A stretch of DNA of 64,000 nucleotides from Adiantum capillus-veneris (lineage: Eukaryota; Streptophyta; Polypodiopsida; Polypodiales; Pteridaceae). The DNA is taken from NCBI GenBank assembly GCA_014529385.2, contig CM043968.1, forward strand, positions 2,386,501-2,450,500, given 5' to 3'. Position 1 is the stretch's first letter. Each line of letters opens with the position of its first letter. Shown piece by piece: positions 22,226 to 33,542 of this stretch. The notes beneath the pieces were generated by a model that saw only the letters and a list, made by a program, of their open reading frames with translations, was not told the origin of the DNA and did no database searches. Both the position numbers and the translations under genes were made by a program.

Positions 22226-25159
22226 TTAGCACCCGTCTCCAATAAGGTAGCCTTGCCACAATTGCTCCCAAGATCGGAGCAAACTCACAGAGAAGCGGTC
22301 TTCCAGTCTCCTGCTCAAGCCAACTCTGCGCATCTCTATGAAAATCCATCTAGTTGAGAGTCGCCAGAGGCCTCCAGCCTGAGGCACCCTAGCACTAAGC
22401 CGCTGAAGCAAGAACTCCTTCCAGGGCTCCTCACCTAGAAGAATTCCTCTAACGATGAACTTCCCAAGGAGGGCTCTGCTGTGTTGTGTTGGGTCTATGA
22501 TCCCTAGCCCACCCTGAGAACAAGGAAGAGTGATGACCTGCCGTGCCACTTTGGCCCGGGCTATCTGAGTGTCACGCCCTGACCAAAGGAAGTTCCTGAT
22601 CAGCCTCTCAACCTGGTTGATACAAGAACTCAAGAAGATCCAGCAAGAAGTGATGTACCACATAGTAGCCAACAACACCTGGTTGGCCACTACAACTCTG
22701 CCTGCCAGAGAAAGACGTGCGGAGCTCCAATGTAACAACTTCCTCCTGATAGACAGGAGGAGGGGAGCAATCTGCTGCTTGGGAGACAAGTCCAAACCAA
22801 CCTGACAGCCCAGGTACCTAACTGCAGTGCCTGGGGGAATCCACCTGAAACCCTCACCTAGCATCCAATCGGGCATAGGAGCATTACCAACCGAGAAAGC
22901 CACTGTCTTTCTCCAATTGATCAATGCGCCAGATGCACAACAGAAAGTCTCAAGAGCTTGCTCACACCTGTGAAGGTTGGCCTCCTCGCCATCCAAGTAC
23001 AAGGCTGAGTCGTCTGCAAACTCAGTGTCCAGTAGCTTATCTCCCCGAATAGGAAGCACTAAGCCACGCAAACCAACCTGCTGCGAAACCAAAAACCTGC
23101 TCATTGCCTCAGCATAGAACAGAAAAAGGAATGGGGCAAGAGGGCAGCTCTGTTTGACCGAACATGTGAGCATGGAACGATCCCCTCTACCTCCTGACAA
23201 AAGTACTTGACTGTGTGCCCGTCTGTTCAAAGCTGACACTCCTCTGATCCAAGCATTTGAGAAGCCCATCCTGCGTAGAGTGCCCTTCAGAAAGTCCCAG
23301 TCAACTCTGTCATAGGCCTTCTCAAAGTCGAGAAGAAGAATCACCAGATCCTCACCACAGAGCCGTGCTAGGGCAGAAGCCTCCCAAAAAGTGAAGATGT
23401 TGTCAAGGATACTACGCTCCTTGACAAAACCTGTCTGAGTCCCATGTATAATGCTCTCTAGAAGTGGTTGAATCCTCAAACCCAGAGCCTTGACAAGAAT
23501 TTTGTAGGCTGAGTTGAGGATGGTGATGGAGCGCCACTGTCGAATCTCATCCAAGGAGCCACCCTCCTTCGGAATGAGGTAGATGAGGCCCTCACTCATG
23601 TTGTCAGGCATCTCTCCTGTGTGCAGGATGTACTGAAAAGCACTACAGAGATTTGAGCCAAGCAAGTCCCAGTACTCCAAGAAAAAACTGGGAGTCAAGC
23701 CATCCTCACCTGGATAGCTACCACGTGGGAGTGCGCTAAGAGCCGTGTGTAGCTCCTCTAGCTGAAGAGGCAGCTCAAGCCTCTGGGGCATCTCCTCAGT
23801 CACAAGACAAGGCATCTGTGCCCACACCTGCTCTCTGCATGCATCCTGACGTTCTGACTGAGGCTCTGCAGACAGTAGATCACGGTAGAAATCAGTGGCA
23901 ACTGTACGCATGTCCTCTGGCTCTAAAGCAACTGACCCGTCGGGCCTCCTCAACTGACTTACCTTGGCATGCGAATGTCGAGGTCCCACTGCCTCAAAGA
24001 AAGCTCCTGTCACTCTGTCACCCACGTGGGTCCACTTAGATGCCTGTCGATGGAAAGCAAACTCATGGCGCCTCTCCTCTGTGCTAGCCAGCTCTTGGCG
24101 AGGCTGCTGTAACTGCTCCTCCAACCAAGGACTGCCTGGATGTTGCTCCTGCATCCTCTGCAGGGAAGCAACGCCCCGTCGGAGACGTTGCTCCTTCTCT
24201 CTCGCTGCAGCCAGGCGAGCCGAAGATTCCTGGAGAAAGAGTCGACTAAGCTGAGCAAGTCCTGAGGCCACTCTGTGAGCAGGAGAATCCTGCATGTCTA
24301 AGCTCTCTGTCCAAAGAGCCTCCACTCGCTCTCTAAGCGCTGAGTCCAGCAAGACCCTCTTTGGGATGCGAAGCATCGTGCTCCCCCTCCTATGTCTATC
24401 AGTCACTGTAAGGATCACTGGAGCATGGTCCGAAAAGGAGGTCCTTGCCAGAATGCCTACTGTCCCACCCAAGTCACAAAAGCGGTCACTAGTGTAAAAG
24501 AGATCTATTCGAGATAGATTCACGCCTCCCACTCTGCGGTCCGAACGAGAGAAGGCCATGCTGTCTGGGGGCCTCACAAAACTGGAATGCTGCCACACAC
24601 ATGTAAACCGCAGAGTCATACAAAACCTCTCCCAAGCTGCCAGCTCAACTCCATGCACAATAGTATGGCTACCATCAATCCTGTCAGAGGGTTCCTCCGA
24701 CATGTTGTAAGTCACCCCCTATGCACCATTGCTCTGCCTGCGGCAGAGACTCAACAATCTAAGACCAAAATCTGCACGTGCACTCGCCACATTGGGCGCA
24801 TATATGTTCAGGAAGCCCACGAGACAACCTTGAACCTGCATAGTGATCCACTGGGCCCTGCTTGGCACAATAATCCCTCTGCCCACAATGGCCTGTTGCA
24901 AAGAATCCGCAAGAGTCATATATACCCCACCCTGGATGTCTCCAGGTCCAAAAGCAGTTGACCAAAAAGTCTCATAACGTCCACGCAAAAGCTGACCACA
25001 ACGTCTAATGCGGCTCTCACACAGATGATGCTTCTGTAGCATAAGTAGGTCAATCTCTCTTCTCACGAGGCAGCGCTGAAGCTCTTGACACAGTCGGCCC
25101 CTCTGACGCTGAAACTGGGGCCCACCTAGTCCTTGTACATTCCATGAGACAATCCTCAT
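22226..25159 (-). pseudogene. LINE family A ORF2: APE endonuclease and reverse transcriptase
   Basis: ORF2 starts at MRIVSWNVQGLGG (25159). The endonuclease reads MRIVSWNVQGLGG, then DLLMLQKHHLCE where the catalytic Glu of the usual LQE motif is Lys, then LNIYAPN, and near the end SDHAPVIL (about 24420). The frame closes at 24719 and reopens three codons later. A neighbouring frame carries the expected EN residues over about 60 bp, so two compensating shifts are likely. From 24715 to 22226 there is an open frame of 829 codons: LIYLIPKEGGSLDEIRQWRS, FVKERSILDNIFTFWE, LLLDFEKAYDRVDW, TEFADDSALYLDG with the catalytic Asp pair intact, and a thumb/C-terminal region ending WEQLWQGYLIGDGC. It makes cDNA at a nicked target site. 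It is inactive as read because of the endonuclease damage. Confidence 0.92.
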
Positions 25160-25399
25160 GGGGAACGAGAGAGAACTGATGTTGCCACAGCAGCTAATCG
25201 TGCTATCTTCAAGGCAGGCTTGGATGGGGAGTGATCCGCATCCGAGCGTCCTCGAGATAGGCGTGACTGCAAAGAGTGTCCAACCCAAGCCCAAGTAGAC
25301 TGAGCCGTGCGCAAAGCAACCTCCTCTGTCCAAGAGTCCTCATGTATGTGTACATAGCATGGCGAACTCTACGTGTCAGCAAAAAAGTGAACCACAATG

Positions 25400-26330
25400 T
25401 GTCTACATCCTGCTGTGTCTGGAGGTGTCACAACAAACTTGGCCAATGGCCAAAGAGTATGAAGCATGTCTGTAACTCCTAGGTCTCCCATGTGGTGAGA
25501 GAACTCTAGGGCCTGTGTTTGCAGCCACTCCATCACTGAGTCTATAGTCCCTCAGCCTGGTCCCTGCCGCAAAGGGGAAAGCGAAGCCAACCGTTGAGTC
25601 CAAGGCCTCTATCCCCCTAGCTGCAAGGAACAGTACATGAACTCTGAAGCAGGCTGCCTCAAGGTCTGGTGAGGGGTCGCCGCGAAAACGGGTAAAGTCA
25701 TAGGTAAAGAAATCCCAATGCCGACGAATGTCGAAGCTCGTTAGACCACGAGGAACTGCTGCAAAGGGAGACGTTTGCACCTGCAGAGGAGGTCGCAAGA
25801 AAGGCTGCCCCTCTCTCCAAACGACTCGTGGCAAACGCGCTGCCAAGAGATCTCCCAGCAACTGAAGAAGGCCTTGCCCCCTGGGACGACTGAGGGACTG
25901 GAGCGGGAGGAGGTGAGGGGGGGGGGGGGGGGGGGGGGGGGGGTTGTCGAGGGTGAAGCTGAGGTGGAGGTTGGAGCAGGGACCTCATCCTGTTGAAGAG
26001 GGTCGAATCGGTTTTCCGTGGGAACCCACTATTGCTGGGCAAGTGCCTGAGGACCACTCTGAGTGCCAGGTTGGCATGGTGGCCCCTGCCCACGTCGACC
26101 ACGAACATGCTGCCAACCCTCCTCCGCTTGAGCCCCAGGCTCGGAGGGTGGCGCTGCTTGTGAACTCCGTGGCTCTGCCTGCTGTTGCTGGCCAGCCTTT
26201 GAGGGTTGGGGCTTTGAGGGTTGGGGCTGGGCCTGTGGTGCAGGTTGGGGTCTCCTCTGTGACCGCGGCCTTAGCCGGGAGCTGTGTGAACTTCGCACGG
26301 CTCTCACAAGAGCTCTGCGCACGAGTTTGG
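25400..26330 (-). pseudogene. LINE family A ORF1-like region with polyproline/poly-G tract
   Basis: Minus-strand frames upstream of ORF2 encode a Gln/Pro/Ser-rich N-terminus with GWQHVRGRRGQG (about 26115), a polyproline run from a 27-base G tract (25917-25943 on the plus strand), and a globular segment RGLTSFDIRRHWDFFTYDF and EAACFRVHVLFLAARGIEAL (25760-25600). Frames change at or near the homopolymer. ORF1 proteins of plant LINEs bind element RNA. The order and the 5' position fit ORF1, although I recognise no RRM or zinc knuckle here. A stop ends the N-terminal piece at about 26026. Confidence 0.6.
25917..25943. repeat. 27-base G homopolymer in LINE ORF1
   Basis: An unbroken run of 27 G on the plus strand encodes polyproline on the LINE's coding strand. 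Reading frames on either side of the tract do not match, consistent with slippage. Confidence 0.95.
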
Positions 26331-29300
26331 TGTTGAGAGAAAGAACGGGCTGAACTGGATGCTGAGAGAGAGGAAGCTCTCTTTTCCTGTTAGCTTCTGC
26401 AGAACACCCCCAGGAGGTAGCGCTAACAACTTTTTATACTTGGGCGAGTGTTCTGGGCACTTGGCGTTGCATGCGGGAGGGGGAGAGAGTTTGTTAAAAT
26501 GTTTCCACGTTGATCTGTAGTTTTTTTTAACGCTAGAGTTGAATTTTTTTTATAGTTTATTAATTATGGCCGCGTTCAAAGTGGCCGACCATTGAATTTA
26601 TAAGGTTTTTATAACCTTTGCACTTAAAAACGGGCATTATTTCCCACTTTTCCAGGCCATTCTGGGGCATTATCAACCCGGTCGATTTTATATCTCTTCC
26701 GACTCAATCTGCCAGCTCCCGCCGGGATGTATTTACAATGTGTCCGGCCGGCCACTTGCATGGGAGGCCACAATGAATATAATTAATTATAATTTTTCTG
26801 AACCCACTAGGGACACCATCTTATTCATGCGCTTTTTCTGATCTGTTTTGCACTTTGTCTAGCTTCTATTCTGCTTATCAGACTATCTGGACACGGATAA
26901 TTTTCCAGATGGCGCATTGCACCCGAAAATTTACCTGCTCATAATTGGTACCAATAAATTCATAAGTTCATTAAATAAATTCATTCTGTGTGCACAAAAA
27001 TCATTTTCATTTATCTGTAGCCTTAGCTAAAAATATTACATCCCTCTATCTCTAGAACCACTTCTTCTTTGATCATCCGACTTCCCTGGATGAGGTTTAG
27101 AGGTGGAGCATGTGATGCCAGACTGTTAGCCGACAATGACAATGTTGGAGTGTGGACTTCTCCTATCCCCATGTTCTCTCCTTCCTTGCTGGTAGTGTGG
27201 GCCTACAAATTTGGTCATTCCTTTGCCCTTTTGCGAGCTTGTCAGTATCAGTTGTGGGACAGTTTACGATCCTTGTGAGCTAGTTACCATCAGTTTTGGG
27301 ACAGATTTTCAACCTTCCATGGGCGGTCTTCTTACTGCTTGACAACAGATTTGTCGAGATTCTTTGGATGACAGGTTTGCACGTAGTGTCGACAATTGGT
27401 GGGGACATCTAGTTCCTACTCCTGTAGTGAGCAACAATCGAATGCTTCTTCCATGTATCCCTTTGGAGAGCTCGTACCTTGGGGGCGGCCCTTCGGGTGG
27501 AGATCTGGCCACGGCTGGCTAGTATAGCAGGTTCTTTTCTATTGCAGTTTTTTGTCCAGGCTCCAGCTTTCTGGCATGTTAGAGATAAGCCCCAACGTTC
27601 TTCACGGGCCTTCCCTCGAGCTGGTTCCTTTACTCTTCCCTTGAGTATTGGAGTTATGTTGTGTATTGGATATTGATTGCACAATTCAATTTTGGGTATA
27701 TTCTCCTCAATACAAGTACGAAGGACAATTTTGGTGGAGATTTTAAGGAAGCAAGTTACAACAGTGCTCTTCTGAGTTTGTATGTAGTTTGGCATGTTGT
27801 ATTGGATTGTACCTACAGGTTTGATCTTGGCAGATGCAAAGAGGTGGCAGACATTTGGTTTGATCTCAAGGAGTTTGCTTGAGTAGCTAGGTCCTATCTA
27901 GACTCCGACGGCTTCTTTGGCAAACATGATTCTCAGATGATGACCTTTAGATCTTCCTATTCTTAGTAGTCAGAGTTTACCGATGGTGTGATTCTCTTTG
28001 AGTCTCGAGTTCCACGAGATTCAGGTGTTGCTATTCAGTTACGAGGAAGTAGTTTTACTCCAGGTTGTCTCAGATTTCTTTTGGTGGTACTCATTCTCTT
28101 TTCCAGGATTGAGCAGGAGGGGGCCTTCTATCCTGGGGGGAGCTGTCGGATTTAGCTTTGGAGCTTTCAGTGATAGTGTTTGCTCTATGCCGATGTGTGG
28201 TTGAATAAATTATTACCTCAGAGCATACTTTTGAGGATACTTCTCTTTTAGAGGGGGGCTTCCAGGTTATTATCTTCAGTCGACTACCGGTGCTTCATTC
28301 AACAGAGTACCATGTAGGGGGTCTGCTAGTCCCTAGTTTCCTTGCCCATTTCTCGCGGCTTTGGATGGTGTGCTTTACGTCTTAGTGCAATTAGTATCTT
28401 GGCGGATGTTCTTCATTAGCCATTTCGGTGGTTGTCTCGTCTTTCAGATTTGTGGTGCGACGGTTGCTCTTCCTAGTGCATTCGACAAGTATTTCATATG
28501 CCTTGTCTTCCAAATTGATCCTTGGAGACTATACCATTCAGGACACACCTACTTTCCTTATCCTTAGACTGGCATGTTGTTTCGTACAGGTGGATAGTGG
28601 TCCTTCTTGGACTAGGAACCAATTATAGTTAGCCGGCATTCTTCAAAGAGGGAAGACAGTCTTCTTGGTGCTCCCAGATTTGGTTCTAGGTTCCACATGT
28701 ATATTTCCTTTTGGATTCACCTCCCTTTGGTGATCTAGTTACACAGGTAGAGACTGTTGGAGAGTTATGACAATTATCCATGGTTCATGTGTTCTCCCTT
28801 CAGAGGGGGACGTGGAGCCAGCTTGGGAGTCAATTTGTGCACACTACTTCCTTAGAGTTCTGTGACTCCATGTAAAGCAAACATGATGGACAATTTATTT
28901 GGTGGCTTTCTACAACACCTTGTTCTTCTCTTGCAGAGCTTGGGAGCAGGATCTTCTCTTGATCTTGCCATGTTAGCTCCAGTCTCAATATTGATGTGTA
29001 CTTCTTTCTGCTGGAGTTTATTCCCAATTCACTCTAAGAGTGGGGTGATACTCTCTCGGGTGGTTTTCTAGACAGATGAAGATCAATAGCAGTTTCACTC
29101 TCAAATCTGATGCACAGTTCTTTGGTTCTTCGTCATCGGACAATTACTTTCTCAGTAGCCTCGGTTGTCCCATTCTTTCGACTTCCCGTAGCAGCTTGGA
29201 TATTTTGGCATGTGGTATGTGACCGGAGGTTCAGAATTCCGACTCTTTCTTCGATGCCTTTACCCTCATTTATAATGCATTCTCTTGGAGCGGTCAACAG

Positions 29301-29346
29301 TAGTACCTTTTGCAGATGCTGGTTGTCCGACTTGTGAGTCGGTTGA
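26331..29346. other. 3 kb of unassigned intron sequence
   Basis: I find no domain on either strand. Short plus-strand frames (27069-27278, 27661-27882, 28361-28628) look like chance, and their translations are Trp/Phe/Leu-rich without motifs. The style changes at about 27069 from AT-rich to a uniform T/G-rich composition that lasts to about 29340, suggesting one old insertion of unknown type. Confidence 0.4.
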
Positions 29347-29461
29347 GCGGGGGGGGGTAGTGAGGGGGTAGGCAGTGAGGGCAACGAGAGGGCGAGTAGG
29401 GGGGGGCACCTCGAGGAAAGGGGAAGAGGGTGGACAACGGCTGGGTAAACGGGGGGTAGGG
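29347..29461 (+). repeat. G-rich tract with G-quadruplex potential
   Basis: The plus strand has at least nine runs of three or more G within 115 bases, starting with nine or more G near 29350 and again eight G near 29400. Spacers are mostly short, so intramolecular quadruplexes are plausible. The tract lies deep in the CtpA intron on the sense (transcribed RNA) strand. Confidence 0.6.
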
Positions 29462-29499
29462 TTAAATCCGCTTCCATCCTATGCTTATGTGAACTGCCC

Positions 29500-29800
29500 C
29501 TAATGGTGCTACTCTCACACACTCTAGTGGGAAGCAACCTTACACTTTGCATGACTACCTATGTGCCACCTACGTGCCACTACCTCTTATCTAAGAGTGC
29601 CACCTTCTATGCCATGTATTAGGACATGTGGCTCAACATGTGGCTTGAGGGTACACACTCATAGTGCTATATAAGCACACAACTCATTGTACAAATTAAG
29701 CATCTTATCAATCTACTTGTGTTGTATTATTTTATACTTGTGTTGGCTACGTTAGTTATTAGATAAGCACACTAACTTAATGTTTTGCTTATGAATGCAA
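29500..29800 (+). promoter_or_regulatory. LTR-like promoter segment
   Basis: Near 29671 the plus strand reads TAGTGCTATATAAGCAC, identical over 17 bases to the TATA region of the minus-oriented LTR at 3461-3862. The surrounding sequence is only loosely similar and no TG...CA ends or PBS were found. It may be a decayed solo LTR of the same family. Confidence 0.35.
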
Positions 29801-29997
29801 CTAATCATTAGCATTTGCAAGACCTCTGAGAGAAAGGGTACTATGAGGCCCATGTCGAAAAGTGGAGGATGCGCAACGTATGTCAAAACATCGAGGAGGC
29901 GCAAGCCGGAATTAAGGAGGATACCAAGGAGACACCCATCTCTCGCCACAGCACTCACCAGTAGGCTGAAAGCCTGTCATTTTTTGGCGTTGAGAAT

Positions 29998-30225
29998 TTG
30001 CAGCACATAAAGGCTGCCTCTGAAATTCTCAGCAAACAACTGCAAGATGCTAAAGAACATCTTCTAACTGCAAAATCAGAGTTTAAAGCTGCGAGGGTTG
30101 TCCAAGCAAGCAATGCTAGGGTCATCCCAATTGTGCTTGCTATGAGACAAAAGCTTCATGACGCTGAAAATGAATTACAGAGATTACTACAGAGCGACAA
30201 CATGGATGCAAAGAGGGAAATATAG
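29998..30225 (+). CDS. Small unassigned reading frame, predicted coiled coil
   Basis: A 75-codon frame from ATG 29998 is Ala/Lys/Glu/Leu-rich with heptad-like spacing (SEILSKQLQDAKEHLLTAKS, then MRQKLHDAENELQRLLQSDN). I do not recognise a family. The composition is more protein-like than neighbouring frames, and the upstream same-frame sequence also lacks stops for a short distance. It could be a retroelement or gene fragment, or chance. Confidence 0.2.
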   Translation: MQHIKAASEILSKQLQDAKEHLLTAKSEFKAARVVQASNARVIPIVLAMRQKLHDAENELQRLLQSDNMDAKREI

Positions 30226-30239
30226 TGTAAAGTAAAAAT

Positions 30240-31631
30240 ACTTAATCGAGCCTTACATGGGGGGGGGGGGGCGCGTGGGGGAGAAGCAGGGGGGGGGGGG
30301 AGAGGTCCAGCAAGTAGCAAGAGAATCCTAGTAACATTCAAATTTGTTTCTTGTAGTTTTAATAATCTTAACAAGGATTTGTTATTTAAGGGTCATGGTA
30401 AGAATGTAGGTTGTAATTTTTTGGCACTGTTTGTATGTGCGTTCGTTGTTTTTTCTGACACCTGTTTTGAAGTGGAAAGCTGTCCGTTCTATCGTGAGCA
30501 TATTGTTAGTGATTTGTAAGTTTTGAACTCACATAGCCACTTTGGTTAGGCTCCATTGTCATGCCCACATGCCATAAAGTGGTTGGCCAGCTTTGCCTCA
30601 ATTCATTTGTTTTGAAACCAGCTACATCAAGACGTCTACTGGTAATTGTAGTGGAGATTTTCAAGACACAGGGATCTCAAAGGAGTAAACAGTATGCCAA
30701 AGTCTTGTGGTAGATCTTAAGTGTATCACTTATGGCCTTATGTCATCAACCTCTCGCAAAAATAACATTGGCACCTTCTAATTTAAAGAACTTGAGGATG
30801 CTCTTTTAAGCAATCGCTCTTTTAAGCAATTGCCATGGTTTGTAACTCTCTTTTTGGTTTGTTCGCCAAGATTGGATTGCAACTCAAATGTTATAGCATT
30901 CTGGGCATGTTGAAAGGATTCATCATCCTCTCGTAAGATCTTGGACCTTTGTTTGCCATGCAATCTAAACATCAGGGAGATCTCTTAGTTATCATGAGAG
31001 TTCAAATAGAAGGATATTTCGATTGTTTGATGTTTAAGATATTGCAAAAACTGATACATTTGAGTAGAAACAGTGTAGTCCTTGAAATGATCCCATATAA
31101 TGGGTGTCACCAATAGTCCTTGGACGTGCATAGATAGAAGGTGCAAATTTAGTATTATTTTTGTCCCCTTTTCCTGCAGGCAGCTGGCTTCATGGTTGTA
31201 GCCTATGTTTTATTAATCATGCATCATTGTGTGCTTGACAGTGGCATCATAGCGTCCTGTAATCCAAGGATTTGTGAACATTGTAATATGTAGATGAGCG
31301 TATCTGGAGACTATTTCCCTTCAAGTACACAACCTGTTTCAGAATATTGTCTTGCGGTTTCTATGACCCATAAGAACCAGTACAGTGACGACTGTAAGCA
31401 GATACAAAGGGAGTAAGAGTGTGACAAGTGGCTATTCAATTTATTATGTTATATTTTTTGCTGGCCATAGATGGATTATTTGAATATCGTTTACTAATCT
31501 ACTTGATGTTTCTCAAGTATCGTGATTTGGTTTCGACCAATAGCCTTTGCTTTAGAACTTAAAAGTTTTTGAAGAACCTAAATTCTTTGACAAGAAAATC
31601 TTACTCTGTGTTAAATCATTTTCATGGCCAG
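30240..31631. other. Unassigned end of the CtpA intron
   Basis: Two poly-G runs at about 30258-30271 and 30288-30301 interrupt a GC-rich patch. The rest to 31631 is AT-rich with no domain or repeat signature, as expected for original intron sequence near the acceptor. Confidence 0.4.
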
Positions 31632-33091
31632 GTAGTCTATACTGTTTCCAGGAACCCACAGGATCAGAAGGGTATTTTTGCGAAAAGTCCTCCTCTGACA
31701 AAAGCACCTTTAGTTGTAAGGCTAAAAGATTTCTGTTTAGTGAAATGGGTGTAATCTTCTGTGTTTTAAATATTCCCCTGTCTCGCAGATTTTGGTGAAC
31801 GAGCATACTGCAAGTGCAAGTGAAATTGTAAGTGCGAAGCCAATGTATTTTCATAATGTCTTGAAGGTTTGTTAATGAGGAAATCAATGCTGTTACTTTT
31901 CAAAGACCATGCTTGAGTGCGTAGGAGACTGATGAGTGTGGGAGGGAATGTTAAATAGGAGTCACCATCAAGGGAATTGTAGCCATGAATATCATATCGA
32001 AAAATCTTTGTTTCACAGCTCAATTGTCTATAAAGTGTTTCTTGTCAACTCTCTTGGTGTTACAACGTTATGTGGTAGTCTCACTTTCTTGAGTATGGTA
32101 GTTTCCTCAAGCATGTGCTGATATGTGGACGAATAGCATTGACGAACCAGTCTACACCCTCACACAACCCCCAGTAATACTTGCAAGAGTTCTAATTGTC
32201 TTTGTACACTCAAAAGTCCTGTCCGACGTCCTCAGATTATCAGCTAATTGCTGTGCTGTGCATTGGCAGCAGTGAATGGGTAGAGAGGGTTAATGTTCTT
32301 TCCAGAATAAGTGACTGCTGATGTGTGCAAAACATTCATCAAGTGTGTTGGGTTCTCAAGCTAGCTGTACCTGCGGTTTTGTTCTCTTAGTATTCTAGAT
32401 GTCTTATAAAGAGTATGTATTTGCGCTGGGTAATCTTATGGTGCATGTAATTGGTTACTGTATCAATTGAAATGCTATTATGTATCATTTTTATGCATGC
32501 ACAGATTGGGTACTGAATTGGGGTCCACTAGTGTGTCATTGGCGTGCACCTCAAAAAGGTGCATTCTGAATAACAAAGAGTGCATTTATCGACAAATGCA
32601 GGTTGCTGCTTCCTTACAGGATAACTGCAGGGCAGTTCTTGTGGGGCATAGGACCTTTGGCAAGGTGAGCCTGCTGTCATGTAGTCCTAGTATGGACCTT
32701 GTGCTTAGTTTGGAACTCTGGTTTAATTTTTTGGGGAGTCTGATCGGCTTTTGTGTATGTGCTCAGGGTCTTATTCAATCAGTTTTTGAACTTAGTGACG
32801 GTTCAGGAGTGATCCTCACTGTTGGGATGTATGTCACTCCACATCATCATGAGATCGATCAAAATGGCATTTATCCTGATTTTCAAGAGCTTCCTGGCAA
32901 GTTGAACATTAAATTGGTGTCCATTGTAGGGTTGTACAGTGAATGCTCGGAACATTGGTTCTCAGTTTTGTTTTGCAGCCTCTAATCAGTTGAAATAATT
33001 TGTTTTTGAATTGAGAGCTCACGCTCTTGGTTGTCCCTGTACAGATCTAGTGGACGTCAACAAGAAGATTCAGATGTGTGTTTCATCCTGA
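31632..33091 (+). CDS. ctpA: CtpA-like C-terminal processing peptidase, 3' exon cluster
   Basis: Five exons: 31632-31715, 31789-31827, 32602-32664, 32767-32896 and 33045-33091. They continue the frame of the exon ending at 5274. Exon 31789-31827 encodes ILVNEHTASASEI with the catalytic serine (the first Ser of TASAS). Exon 32602-32664 ends HRTFGK with the catalytic lysine 25 residues later, the Ser-Lys dyad spacing of the S41 family. The next exon encodes SVFELSDGSG, TVGMYVTPHHHEID and GIYPDFQELP, the conserved C-terminal substrate-cleft segment. The last intron uses a GC donor (G|GCAAGT at 32897) and a CAG acceptor, and the last exon adds 15 codons and TGA at 33089-33091. All catalytic residues are present, so the gene looks functional at the protein level. 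Confidence 0.92.
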
Positions 33092-33506
33092 TCCACATGT
33101 CGTGTTGGAATGACTTTGAACACAGCTAAATCTACACACTTGATCAAGCTATACGTACTGTCTACCTCCGCTATCAATGTTTATATGCACAAAATTGCTT
33201 CCTGGTTTTCTTTCCAGAAGCAGATTGCTAGAGCTTAATTCCTTGCAAGTGCTTCTTGATAGCTTTGGCAAGGAGAAGTATATGCAAAGCTTTGTCTTGA
33301 GAAGTGGATTATTACGAAGACAAAGATAAAGCATCAATGGAATCTCTCAATGACATAGAAACAATGGCAGCTCACCTAATTTGTGATTTGGTATCCTATT
33401 GAACTTTGTAATCTATGCCAAAACAGTAATAAGAACTTTGAAGCATTTCAAATATTCTTCGTCTATTTTTGGAGTAAAGCCATTGTTGGCCTTTGGTCGT
33501 ATCTGT

Positions 33507-33542
<36 letters not shown>

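Larger units (their letters stand above)
5275..31631 (+). other. Giant CtpA intron (about 26.4 kb) filled with mobile elements
   Basis: The donor follows codon ACA (exon ...DKGDT) at 5274 with GTATGG. The acceptor is a CCAG ending at 31631, followed by GTAGTCTATACT. Joining the two gives DKGDTVVYTVSRNPQ, which matches the order of conserved CtpA segments, so both sides belong to one gene. The intron holds at least two LINE families, two gypsy elements, a copia, three or more LTRs and a MULE-type MITE, on both strands. The first 450 bp (5275-5720) hold nothing I recognise. Whether this very long intron is removed correctly in the living plant cannot be seen from sequence. Confidence 0.85.

Noticed and set aside
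25944-26336. 130-codon plus-strand frame
   Set aside because: It is the antisense of LINE ORF1 sequence and shows no domain.
32467-32985. A single 172-codon frame across two CtpA exons
   Set aside because: It reads through an intron with canonical splice signals (32665-32766). The exon-based model matches the protein family and the read-through does not.
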